Shown here: piece by piece, positions 53,339-62,300 of the stretch | Layout of the letters: each line of letters begins with the position of its first letter | How positions within the stretch are numbered: position 1 is the stretch's first letter | The notes under the pieces: generated by a model | Told to the model about the DNA's origin: nothing | Seen by the model: the letters and a program-made list of their open reading frames with translations, nothing else | The model's database searches: none | Translations under genes and position numbers: made by a program | NCBI GenBank assembly: GCA_963793675.1 | Contig: CAWCBA010000008.1 | Span: forward strand, 124,001 to 188,000 | Direction of reading: 5' to 3' | From: RPQJ01 sp963793675 | GTDB lineage: Bacteria > Pseudomonadota > Gammaproteobacteria > Steroidobacterales > Steroidobacteraceae | Length of the DNA: 64,000 bases

Positions 53339-53356
53339 CGCTGCATCCTCCGGGAG

Positions 53357-55129
53357 TCAGCCGAGGCCGAGTTCCTTGACCAGCGCGTCGCGCAGCCGGA
53401 ACTTCTGGATCTTGCTGCTCGACATGGGCCATTCGGTCACGAAGCGCACCTGGCGCGGCACCTTGAAGCTCGAGATCTCCTTGCGGCAGAAATCGATCAG
53501 TTCCTTCTCGCTGGCCTTGATGCCAGGCTTCAGTTCGACGAACGCGGCGGGCACCTCGACGTATTTCGCGTCGGGAATGCCGACGACCTGCGCGAGCTTC
53601 ACGGCCGGGTGGCGGCCGAGCAGGCCTTCGATTTCAGCGGCGGCGACGTTCTCGCCGCCGACCTTGAGCATGTCCTTGATGCGGCCGTGGAACATGATCG
53701 TGCCGTCGTCGTCCAGCGAGCCGATGTCGCCGGTGTGGAACCAGCCGTCGACATCGAGCGCCTGCGCCGTCTTTTCCGCGTCCTTGTAGTAACCCTCGAA
53801 GAGGGAATAGCCGCGCACGAACACTTCGCCGCGCATGCCGTTCTTCAGGTCGTGGCCAGTCTCGGGGTTCACGATGCGGACTTCGAGGCCGGGCAGCGGC
53901 CTGCCCAGGCGCGTGATGCGGCGCGCTTCGGTCTCGTCCCAGCCGCCGGTGCAGACCGTGCCCGCGGCCTCCGTCATGCCGAAGCTGCCCACCTGCAATG
54001 CCTGCGGCATCGCCGCCATGATCGGCTCCGCGACTCCCGGCGGCTGCACCGCGAAATTGCTGTTCATCAGCTTGACGCGCGACAGGTCGGTGTCGTGGAA
54101 CGTCGGGTGGTACACGAGGCCCTGCATGATCGTGACGAAGCTCGGATACAGGGCGGTCACCTTGTAATTCTCGAGCATCTTGAGCGCGACGCCGGCATCG
54201 AAATACCCCATCGTCAGGTACGTACCGCCGACGTCGAAGATCGCGAGCATCGGCAGCACGGCTGCGATGTGGAACATCGGCAGCGGCGACCACATGCGGT
54301 CGTCGTGCGTCAGCCGGTAGCGATGGCGTCCGAGTGCGATGCTGTTGCGGACCATCGCCTCGTGCGTGATCAGGCAGCCCTTCGGGTTCGCCGTGGTACC
54401 CGACGTGTAGAGCATCAGCGCCACGTCGCGCACCCGCACGCGCAGGCGCGCTCGATGCACGTCCATCTCGCCGCCGGCCCTGGCGGCAGCATCGAAGTCG
54501 GCTTCGGTGAGATAGCCCTTCGCGCTGGTCTTGCCGAGCAGCACGATGTTGCGCAGCTTCGGCGCACCCGCCACCTTGAGCTTGCGCGGGTCGCGGCTGC
54601 GCGGCAGGTCCTTGAACGCGCCGTTCAGGCGTTCGACGAAATTCACGGAATCGGCGACCGCATCGGTCGTGACGACGGTGACCAGGTCGCCGTTCTCGAT
54701 GACGTAAGCGAGTTCGCTCGACTTGTAGCGGGCATTGATCGGCACGATCACGCCACCGCAGAACGCGATGGCGAAAAAGGTCTCGACGAATTCCGCGCAG
54801 GTGTGCATCAGCACGCCGACGTGGTCGCGTGGCCGCACGCCGAGCGCCTGCAGCGCGCGCGCACGGCGCAAGGCGCCGTCGGCCAGTTGCCGGTAGCTGA
54901 GGGCACGATCCGGGAACACGAGCGCAAGTGAATCCGGATGGCGGTCCGCTGCGGTGAGCAGCAGGTCGCCGATGGTGGTGACGTTGATGCGCGCGAGTGC
55001 GAGATTCTCGGGCGGCAACGGCGCAATACCCTGGGGCTTGCTGCGGGCCCTGGTCGGTCGTTTCGCCTTGGCCGCCGCCTTGGGGCGACGACTGACGGGC
55101 TTGCCTGAACGCGCTGGTGCTTTCGCCAT
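53357..55129 (-). CDS. Acyl-CoA ligase (AMP-forming)
   Basis: A 590-residue ANL-superfamily enzyme. The AMP-binding P-loop is YTSGTTANPKG, with MWSPLPMFHIAAVLPML, SFGMTEAAGTVCTGGWDETE, DGWFHTGDIGSLDDDG, GRIKDMLKVGGENVAAAEIE and the C-terminal Lys region MSSSKIQKFRLR. The first ~45 residues are a basic, Ala/Pro/Lys-rich extension not typical of the family. The ATG at 55129 follows GGAGACC. It activates a carboxylic acid, probably the imported substrate or an early acid. First of four genes, behind operator copy 6. Confidence 0.93.
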   Translation of the reverse strand: MAKAPARSGKPVSRRPKAAAKAKRPTRARSKPQGIAPLPPENLALARINVTTIGDLLLTAADRHPDSLALVFPDRALSYRQLADGALRRARALQALGVRPRDHVGVLMHTCAEFVETFFAIAFCGGVIVPINARYKSSELAYVIENGDLVTVVTTDAVADSVNFVERLNGAFKDLPRSRDPRKLKVAGAPKLRNIVLLGKTSAKGYLTEADFDAAARAGGEMDVHRARLRVRVRDVALMLYTSGTTANPKGCLITHEAMVRNSIALGRHRYRLTHDDRMWSPLPMFHIAAVLPMLAIFDVGGTYLTMGYFDAGVALKMLENYKVTALYPSFVTIMQGLVYHPTFHDTDLSRVKLMNSNFAVQPPGVAEPIMAAMPQALQVGSFGMTEAAGTVCTGGWDETEARRITRLGRPLPGLEVRIVNPETGHDLKNGMRGEVFVRGYSLFEGYYKDAEKTAQALDVDGWFHTGDIGSLDDDGTIMFHGRIKDMLKVGGENVAAAEIEGLLGRHPAVKLAQVVGIPDAKYVEVPAAFVELKPGIKASEKELIDFCRKEISSFKVPRQVRFVTEWPMSSSKIQKFRLRDALVKELGLG

Positions 55130-55178
55130 ACGGGTGGTCTCCTGATCATCAGAGGTTAGCATCGCCCGGTTCAGAAAA

Positions 55179-55196
55179 AAACAAGCAGTCCTGTTT
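55179..55196. promoter_or_regulatory. Palindromic operator, copy 6 (degenerate)
   Basis: AAACAAGCAGTCCTGTTT, 13 of 18 matches with both outer arms preserved. Candidate -10 boxes are at the usual distance on each side: TAACCT on the minus strand (55158-55153, 20 bp, weak) and TAGAGT on the plus strand (55217-55222, 20 bp). Confidence 0.5.
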
Positions 55197-55264
55197 CTTT
55201 TTGGTCGGGGCCACCCTAGAGTCCATGCGCTACGCTCAACAACTGGATTGCCGGGGGAATCCGC

Positions 55265-55822
55265 ATGAAGCTCGGACCTACGCTCGAAGAACGCGTCCGC
55301 CACCTGGAGGACCGGGTCGCGATCGGCGAGTTGATCGCCCGTTACTGCCTCGTCATGGACAACCGCGACGTCGATGCGATCGAGTCGCTGTTCACGCCGG
55401 ATGCGCGGGTCTGGTCCGCGGACGGGGTCATGGACGCGCGCGGACGGCAGGCGGCCGTCGACATGTTCAAGGGCCGTTTCGCCGTGCTCGGTCCCAGCAA
55501 CCACTTCACCCACGACCGCATCGTGGAGTTCGACCACATGGATCCGGATCGCGCGACGGGCCTCGTGCTCGCGCACGCCGAGATGCAGCGCAAGGGCCAG
55601 CCGATGCTGGCTGCGATCCGCTACCAGGACGTGTACCGGCGCTGCGAAGGTCGCTGGCGTTTTCGCGAGCGCGGGCTGTCGTTCATGTATTACGTCCCCA
55701 CCGCCGAGTATCTCGATGCGCTGGGCCCCGGGATCGCAACCCGCATGCGGGCGTATGATCACGCGGCGCCGGCCGACTGGCCCGAGCAACTGCCCACCTG
55801 GCAGCGCTATTACGGCAAATAG
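55265..55822 (+). CDS. SnoaL-like NTF2-fold protein
   Basis: A 185-residue protein of the SnoaL-like/ring-hydroxylating beta-subunit fold (RVAIGELIARYCLVMDNRDV, LFTPDARVWSADGVMDARG, RYQDVYRRCEGRWRFRERGL). Relatives include hydratases, isomerases and oxygenase small subunits; since the three Rieske alphas lack beta subunits, a beta-like role is conceivable but unproven. GGGGGAA precedes the ATG. First gene of a plus-strand operon with nitronate monooxygenase and SDR genes. Confidence 0.87.
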   Translation: MKLGPTLEERVRHLEDRVAIGELIARYCLVMDNRDVDAIESLFTPDARVWSADGVMDARGRQAAVDMFKGRFAVLGPSNHFTHDRIVEFDHMDPDRATGLVLAHAEMQRKGQPMLAAIRYQDVYRRCEGRWRFRERGLSFMYYVPTAEYLDALGPGIATRMRAYDHAAPADWPEQLPTWQRYYGK

Positions 55823-55839
55823 ACATAGAGGAGCCCTGG

Positions 55840-56805
55840 ATGTCGCTTCCGGCTGCGTTTCGCGATCGTCTCCGTCTTCCCGTCATCGGTTCGCCGATGT
55901 TCATCGCCTCGACTCCGGAACTGGTCATCGAGCAGTGCAAGGCCGGCATCATCGGCTCGTTCCCGGCGCTGAACGCGCGCCCGGCAGCGGCGCTCGACGA
56001 GTGGCTCACGCACATCCGCAGCGCGCTCGACGCATACGCCGCGGCGAATCCCGGCGCAAGAGTGGCGCCGTTCGCCGTCAACCAGATCGCGCACGTGAGC
56101 AACGACCGGCTGCAGCACGATATGGACGCGTGCGTGCGGCACCAGGTGCCGCTCATCATCACGAGCCTGCGCCCGCCGCGTGAAATCGTGGATGCCGCGC
56201 ACAGCTACGGCGGTCTCGTGTTCCACGACGTGGTCAGCGTGCGGCATGCGCGCAAGGCCGTGGAGCAGGGCGTCGACGGCATCATCGTGGTCTGCGCCGG
56301 CGCGGGTGGCCACGCGGGCATGGGCAGTCCCTTCGCGCTCGTGCGCGAAATCCGCCAGTTTTTCGACGGTACGCTGGTGCTCTCCGGAGCGATGTCGAGC
56401 GGCGCGGACGTGCTCGCGGCGCAGGCGATCGGCGCGGACATGGCCTACATCGGCACGCGGTTCCTGGCGACGACCGAAGCCCACGTCCTGCCCGAGTACA
56501 AGCAGATGCTGGTGGACTCGGGTTCCGATGACGTCGTCTACACGTCGCTCTTCACCGGCGTGAAGGGCAACTACCTGAAACGGAGCGTCGCGGCGGCTGG
56601 GCTGGATCCGGATAACCTGCCCGAAGCGGACAAGTCGAAGATGAACTTCGGCTCAGGCGGCAACATGGAAAAGAAGGCCTGGCGCGACATCTGGAGCGGC
56701 GGGCAGGGCGTCGGTAACATCCACGACGTGCTTCCTGCGCGCGAAGTCATCGCGCGCATGGTCGAAGAATACGCAAGGGCGCGGCAGCGCCTCGCCATCG
56801 CTTAA
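55840..56805 (+). CDS. Nitronate monooxygenase-family flavoprotein
   Basis: A 321-residue TIM-barrel FMN protein of the 2-nitropropane dioxygenase group (LPVIGSPMFIASTPELVIEQ, GIIGSFPALNARP, VVCAGAGGHAGMGSPFALV, LSGAMSSGADVLAAQAIGAD, YIGTRFLATTEA). The catalytic His is probably the one in GAGGHAG. In catabolic clusters such proteins often act as enoyl reductases or unknown oxygenases rather than on nitronates. AGAGGAG precedes the ATG, 17 bases after the SnoaL gene. Confidence 0.9.
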   Translation: MSLPAAFRDRLRLPVIGSPMFIASTPELVIEQCKAGIIGSFPALNARPAAALDEWLTHIRSALDAYAAANPGARVAPFAVNQIAHVSNDRLQHDMDACVRHQVPLIITSLRPPREIVDAAHSYGGLVFHDVVSVRHARKAVEQGVDGIIVVCAGAGGHAGMGSPFALVREIRQFFDGTLVLSGAMSSGADVLAAQAIGADMAYIGTRFLATTEAHVLPEYKQMLVDSGSDDVVYTSLFTGVKGNYLKRSVAAAGLDPDNLPEADKSKMNFGSGGNMEKKAWRDIWSGGQGVGNIHDVLPAREVIARMVEEYARARQRLAIA

Positions 56806-56820
56806 CCCGGGGTCAACCTC

Positions 56821-57582
56821 ATGTCCGTGTCATTCGATCTTTCGGGCCGCATCGCGCTCGTCACCGGCGGCAGCCGTGGCATCGGCGAAGCCATGGCCAA
56901 GGGTTTCGCGCAGTACGGCGCGCACGTGATCGTCTCGAGCCGCAAGCAGGAAGCCTGTGACGAGGTGGCGACCGAGATCAACGCAGCGGGTGGCAAGGCC
57001 ACGGCGATTGCGTGCCACATAGGCGACATGGATGCGCTGCACGCATTGTTTGCGCGTGTCCACTCGGAATTTGGCCGGCTCGACGTATTGGTCAACAACG
57101 CGGCGGCCAATCCCTACTACGGGCACGTGCTCGACACCGACCTGGGCGCATTCCAGAAAACGGTCGACGTCAACATCCGCGGCTATTTCTTCGCGTCGGT
57201 GCTCGCCGGTCGCGTGATGCGCGAGCAGGGCAAGGGCTCGATCATCAACGTCGCGTCGGTGAATGCGGTGCGGCCCGGGCCGAAGCAGGGAATCTACTCG
57301 ATCACCAAGGGCGCCGTGCTCAACATGACCAAGACGTTCGCGAAGGAGTGCGGGCCGCACGGCATCCGCTGCAACGCGATCCTGCCGGGCCTCATCCGCA
57401 CCAGGTTCGCGGGCGCGCTGCTGGCCGACAAGGGCCAGACCGAGCACTATCTCGCGACGAATCCACTGGCCCGCGTCGGTGAACCGCAGGATCTCGCGGG
57501 TGCCGCGCTGTTCCTGGCGTCGGACGCTTCGTCGTACGTGACTGGCGAATACCTCGTCGTCGACGGCGGGTTCCTGACGTGA
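56821..57582 (+). CDS. Short-chain dehydrogenase/reductase
   Basis: A 253-residue classical SDR: VTGGSRGIGEAMA cofactor loop, NNAAANPYYG, INVASVNAVRPG and catalytic YSITK, ending GEYLVVDGGFLT. It is 15 bases after the nitronate monooxygenase gene and ends the plus-strand operon. The repeat array starts immediately after its stop. Confidence 0.93.
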   Translation: MSVSFDLSGRIALVTGGSRGIGEAMAKGFAQYGAHVIVSSRKQEACDEVATEINAAGGKATAIACHIGDMDALHALFARVHSEFGRLDVLVNNAAANPYYGHVLDTDLGAFQKTVDVNIRGYFFASVLAGRVMREQGKGSIINVASVNAVRPGPKQGIYSITKGAVLNMTKTFAKECGPHGIRCNAILPGLIRTRFAGALLADKGQTEHYLATNPLARVGEPQDLAGAALFLASDASSYVTGEYLVVDGGFLT

Positions 57583-57591
57583 GGACGGGCA

Positions 57592-57755
57592 GGAAGGGCA
57601 GGAAGGCCCGGAAGGCCCGGAAGGTCTAGGAAGATCCAGGAAGGTCCAGGAAGGTCAGGAAGCACAGGAAGTCGGATGGCCAGGTCTTATTCTGACCTTC
57701 CTGACCTTCCTGTCCTTCCTGTCCTTCCTGGCCTTCCTGTCCTTCCTGACCTTCC
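57592..57755. repeat. Inverted array of 9-bp GGAAGGNCA repeats
   Basis: The left arm (57592-57671) has about eight GGAAGG-type units of 9-10 bp and a partial ninth. The right arm (57693-57755) has seven exact-length 9-bp units TGNCCTTCC, the reverse complement of the same unit. The arms are separated by ~21 bp, so the transcript could form a very long imperfect hairpin. It fills the whole gap between the convergent SDR and gpmA genes and stops 2 bp from the gpmA stop codon. It could act as a two-way terminator or be an expanding repeat. Confidence 0.9.
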
Positions 57756-57756
57756 C

Positions 57757-58509
57757 CTACTTCCTCTCCGCCTGTCTCGCGACGGCCTCGGCGCGCGCCT
57801 TGACGGCCTCGGCATCACCGAGGTACCGGCTGGAGACTGGCTTCAAGCTTGCGTCGAGCGTGTAGAGCAGCGGCACGCCGGTCGGGATGTTGAGCTCGAC
57901 GATGTCCGCATCCGACATCTGGTCGAGCATCTTCACGATCGCCCGCAGGCTGTTGCCATGGGCGGCAACCAGTACGTTGCGGCCCGCCAGCAGTTCTGGC
58001 GCGATGCGCGCATTCCAGAACGGCAGCACGCGCGCGAGCGTGTCCTTGAGCGATTCGGCGGACGGCAGTTCGGCGGCAGGCACGTTCCCATAGCGACGAT
58101 CGAAACGCGGGTGGCCCTGATCCGTCTGCGGCAAAGGGGGAGGCGGGATGTCGTAGCTGCGGCGCCAGATCTTTACCTGCTCGGCCCCGTGCTTCTCGAC
58201 GGTCTGTGTCTTGTTGAGGCCCTGCAGCGAACCGTAATGACGCTCGTTCAGCCGCCACGTGCGCTCGACCGGCAGCCACATGAGGTCCATCTCGTCGAGC
58301 GCCATCCACAGGGTGCGGATGGCCCGCTTCAGGACCGACGTAAACGCGATGTCGAATGCGATGCCTTCGGCCCTGAGCAGCCGGCCGGCTTCCTGCGCTT
58401 CCTGCCGGCCCTGCTCCGACAGGTCGACGTCGACCCAGCCCGTGAACAGGTTCTCGAGGTTCCAGATGCTCTGGCCGTGGCGCAGGAGCAGAAGCTTGCC
58501 GGTGTTCAT
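57757..58509 (-). CDS. gpmA: 2,3-bisphosphoglycerate-dependent phosphoglycerate mutase
   Basis: A 250-residue glycolytic enzyme interconverting 3- and 2-phosphoglycerate. The phosphohistidine is His11 in LLLRHGQSIWNLENLFTGW; other motifs are ERHYGSLQGLNK and LVAAHGNSLRAIVKML. Length and motifs match the dPGM family exactly. It starts 6 bases after the glycosyltransferase stop, so it is third in the glutamate dehydrogenase operon. Its TAG stop abuts the repeat array. Confidence 0.96.
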   Translation of the reverse strand: MNTGKLLLLRHGQSIWNLENLFTGWVDVDLSEQGRQEAQEAGRLLRAEGIAFDIAFTSVLKRAIRTLWMALDEMDLMWLPVERTWRLNERHYGSLQGLNKTQTVEKHGAEQVKIWRRSYDIPPPPLPQTDQGHPRFDRRYGNVPAAELPSAESLKDTLARVLPFWNARIAPELLAGRNVLVAAHGNSLRAIVKMLDQMSDADIVELNIPTGVPLLYTLDASLKPVSSRYLGDAEAVKARAEAVARQAERK

Positions 58510-58515
58510 TTCAGG

Positions 58516-59325
58516 TCAGCCTTGCGAGTGGAGATGCGTGAGGTGCTGGTCGATACCGCGGGCGCAGCGCGTGCGGCCGCTGCGCACGGTTTCCCGCCAG
58601 CGTTCCCGGTTCGCGCGCACGGCAGCGCGCGAGGCGGGCCGGTGCGAGAGGTGCCAGGCGATGGCCGAAAAGACCAGTGTCTGGCGGCGGATGCCCGCGT
58701 TGCCGAGGCGTGCGCAGAGTTCCTTGTCCTCCGAGCCCCAGCCCGCGAAGTCTTCGTCGAAGCCGTTCGCCTGCAACAGGTCCGCGCGCCAGAACGCCTG
58801 GTTGCAGGACTTGATGGCGACGAACGCATTGGCGGCCCGCCCGAGCGCAGCAGCGAGCCGCGGCGCGTGCAGTGCATAAGGGCGCCGCTTCAAGTCGACG
58901 CCTGCCGTCCACGGCGACGGTATTCGTCCACTGCCCATGAGTCGCTGCGTGGCGGCCTCGTCGAGCGGAATGCGCACGCCCTGTGTCCAGTATCCCGGTC
59001 TGGCAGCCCGCGCGTGGTCCGCCACGAACTGCGGATGCAAGACCATGTCGCCGTCCAGCAGCAATGTGTAGTCGCCCGTGCAGCGCGCGATCGCCAGGTT
59101 GCGCATGCGTCCGGCACGAAAGCCCGAGTGTTCCTGGCGCACGAACTGCACCTCCGAAGGCAGGCGCCTCCTGAATGCGCCCACCACGGCGGCCACAGCG
59201 GGACCCGAACCGTCGTCCGCAACGACGACCTCGTCGGGAGCCTGGGTCTGCGCCTCGACGCTGGCCAGCGTCCGCTCGAGCGCCGCGGGCCGCTCGTAAG
59301 TTACGATGACCAGGCTCGTGCGCAT
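58516..59325 (-). CDS. Family 2 glycosyltransferase
   Basis: A 269-residue GT-A enzyme: SLVIVTYERPAALERTLASV, VVVADDGSG, the metal motif LLLDGDMVLHP, and FDEDFAGWGSEDKELCARLG of the galactosyltransferase-like C-terminal subgroup. The ATG at 59325 overlaps the glutamate dehydrogenase stop as TGATG, making it translationally coupled to that unrelated gene. It is probably involved in surface polysaccharide synthesis; donor and acceptor are unknown. Confidence 0.88.
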   Translation of the reverse strand: MRTSLVIVTYERPAALERTLASVEAQTQAPDEVVVADDGSGPAVAAVVGAFRRRLPSEVQFVRQEHSGFRAGRMRNLAIARCTGDYTLLLDGDMVLHPQFVADHARAARPGYWTQGVRIPLDEAATQRLMGSGRIPSPWTAGVDLKRRPYALHAPRLAAALGRAANAFVAIKSCNQAFWRADLLQANGFDEDFAGWGSEDKELCARLGNAGIRRQTLVFSAIAWHLSHRPASRAAVRANRERWRETVRSGRTRCARGIDQHLTHLHSQG

Positions 59326-62300
59326 CAGGCCGCGGCCACGGCGACGCGACGCACGGCCTGCAGCGCAACCGACAGCGATGCAAAATCGATCTCGGTGGTC
59401 TGTGCGCGAATGTCGTTGATCACGGCGCGAGCATGCTCGGCGGCTGCCCTGTTCCGCTCCAGCCACTTGTCGAGCGCCTTGACCGGGTCCTTCTCCCGCG
59501 ACGATTCGAGCACGCCCTGCGCCAGGCTGCGGTGCGCTTCGAACAGCGCCTCGCGCAGGCTGCCGCGCGCCACCGCGTGCCAGTGACCCGTGGTGTCCAG
59601 ATCTTCGATGTGTGTGCGCAGCCAGTCGAGCCTGAAATACCCGCCGACCGCGAAGTAGGCCCTGGCCGCCGCGTCGACCGTGAGATTGCGCGATTCGGCG
59701 AGCTCGACGATGTCGGGGCTGCTGTGCAGGGCGCTGCAGGCTGCGATCCGGCGCGACAGCTCAACCGGCACGCCGGCCTGCGCAAGTTCCGCATGGCGCG
59801 CCTCGAAGGACGCTCGCGCCGCGCCGTCCAGCCACTGCGACGGTGCGCGCGCGAGTTCCTTGATGCCCGGCAGCAACCGTGCCACCTGCTGTTCGATGCC
59901 GAGAGCGGAGCGATGACGCTGGATCAGCCAGTAGGTTCCCTGTCGGATCAGGCCGATGGTGTCGTGCATCATGCCGTATTGCAGGGGCGCGGGCACCTTG
60001 TTGTCCAGCCGCTCGATCGCAGTCCACAGCCCGCGCACTTCGAACACTTCACGGGCGATTGAGTAGGCGCGCGCCACCGTGGCGGCGTCGGCCCCCGTGT
60101 CCTGCTGCGTGCGTGCGACGAATGTGGGTCCCATGCGATTGACGATGCTGTTCGTCGTCGCCGTGACGATGATCTCGCGCTTCAGCCGATGCTCGCCCAG
60201 CGACTTGCCGTAGCGCTTCGCGAGCCGCGGCGGAAAATACCGGTAGAGTTCCTGGCTCAGGTACGGATCTTCCGGCACGTCCGACTGGATCAACTGCGCG
60301 CTGAGCGCAATTTTTGCGTAGCTCAGCAGCATCGCGAGTTCCGGGCGCACGAGGCCGAGTCCCGCGCGCCGCCGGTCCTCGATGTCCTCCGTGTTCGGCA
60401 GGTACTCGAGCGCGCGGTCCAGCACGCCATCGAGTTCGAGCGAGCGGATGAAGTGCACGTGCTCGCCGAGCCGCTCCGGCGCGTCCGTCTGCAGCAGGCT
60501 GATCGCCTGGCTCTGCAGGTAGTTGTCGCGCAGCACGAGCTGGCCGACGTCCTCCGTCATCGACTCGAGCAGCCGCTTGCGTTTCGCGGTCGTCATGCGC
60601 GAGCGTTCCTGCACCGGCTTCAGCAGGATCTTGATGTTGACCTCGTGGTCGGAGCAGTCGACGCCGCCGGAATTGTCGATGAAGTCGGTGTTCATGCCGC
60701 CGCCGCGCAGCGAGTACTCGATGCGGCCGAGCTGCGAGAACCCGAGGTTGCCGCCTTCGCCGACGACCTTGCAGCGCAGGTCGCGGCCATCGACGCGGAC
60801 CGCGTCGTTGGTGCGATCGCCCACGGCGGAGTTCGCTTCCCACGATGCCTTCACGTACGTGCCGATGCCGCCGTTCCAGAGCAGGTCGACCGGCAGGGTC
60901 AGGATGGCGCGGATAATCTCGGCGGGTCTCGCTTTCGGCGCATCCATCCCCAGCAGCAGCCGCGCCTGCGGCGACAGCGCAATTTCCTTGGCATTGCGCG
61001 GGAATACGCCGCCACCCCTGGAGATCAGCTTCGCGTCGTAGTCGGTCCACGACGAACGGGGCAGGTTGAAGAGGCGCTCGCGCTCCTTGAAGGTGCGGGC
61101 CGCGTCGGGCTCCGGGTCGAGGAAGATATGCTGGTGGTTGAAGGCGGCGACCAGGCGGATGTGCGGCGAGAGCAGCATGCCGTTGCCGAACACGTCGCCC
61201 GCCATGTCGCCGATGCCTGCTACCGTGAAGTCGCGTGACTGGGTGTCCAGGCCGAGTTCACGGAAGTGGCGTTTCACGCACTCCCACGCGCCCTTCGCGG
61301 TGATGCCCATCTTCTTGTGGTCGTACCCCACCGACCCGCCTGAGGCGAACGCGTCCCCGAGCCAGAAGCCGTACTCTGCCGCGAGCGCGTTGGCCGTGTC
61401 GGAGAACGTCGCGGTGCCCTTGTCCGCGGCAACGACGAGGTACGGATCGTCCGGGTCGTAGCGCACGGTGCGATCCGGCGGGATGAGCCTGTCGCCGCGC
61501 ACGTTGTCGGTGATGTCGAGCAGGCCGCGGATGAAGAGGCGGTAGCACTCGGTACCTTCGCGCTGCACTTCCTCGCGTGAGGCGCCGGCCGGCATCTGCT
61601 TCGGCACGAAGCCGCCCTTGGCGCCGACCGGAACGATCAGCGTGTTCTTGACGTTCTGTGCCTTCATCAGGCCGAGGATCTCGGTGCGGAAATCCTCGCG
61701 CCGGTCGGACCAGCGCAGGCCCCCACGTGCGACCTTGCCCATGCGCAGGTGCACGCCCTCGACGCGGGGCGAGTACACCCAGATCTCGAACATCGGGCGC
61801 GGCTTCGGCAGTTCCGGCAGCAGCTTCGGGTCGAGCTTGAACGAGAGGTAAGACTTGGGCTGGCCGTCGGCACTGCGCTGGTAATGGTTCGTACGCAGCG
61901 TGGCCATGATCACGGCGCGGAACGAGCGCAGGATGCGGTCGTCGTCGGGGCTCGTGACTTCCTCGAGTGCGTCGTCGATATCTTCGGCGAAGGCGTGAAC
62001 CTGCGACGCACGTGTCGCGGGTTTCAATTCAGGGTCGAAGCGCGACTCGAGGGTCCACGCGAGGCGGGAGGCGATCGACGGATTGCGGGCCAGCACTTCT
62101 TCCATGTAGCGCTGGCTGAAGGGGATGCCGGTCTGCAGCAGGTAACGGCAAACGGCCCGCAAAATCAGCGCCTGTCTCCATTCGAGACCGGCGGCGAGTA
62201 TGAGGCGGTTGAAGCCGTCGCTCTCGGCCTGGCCGTGATGCACGGCGAAGAATGCCTGCTCGAAGCGGCGCCCATCCAGTTCGGGATCGAGCGTCCGGCC

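Noticed and set aside
52787..54931. A 714-codon open frame on the plus strand
   Set aside because: Antisense to the acyl-CoA ligase and VOC genes; low-complexity His/Arg composition and no domain.
9107..57582. A genomic island inserted at tRNA-Arg
   Set aside because: No integrase, no direct repeat of the tRNA 3' end, and the catabolic genes begin 16 kb away after housekeeping-type operons.
57676..59586. A 636-codon open frame on the plus strand starting in the repeat array
   Set aside because: Antisense to gpmA and the glycosyltransferase; its LPxLPx start is only the translated 9-bp repeat.
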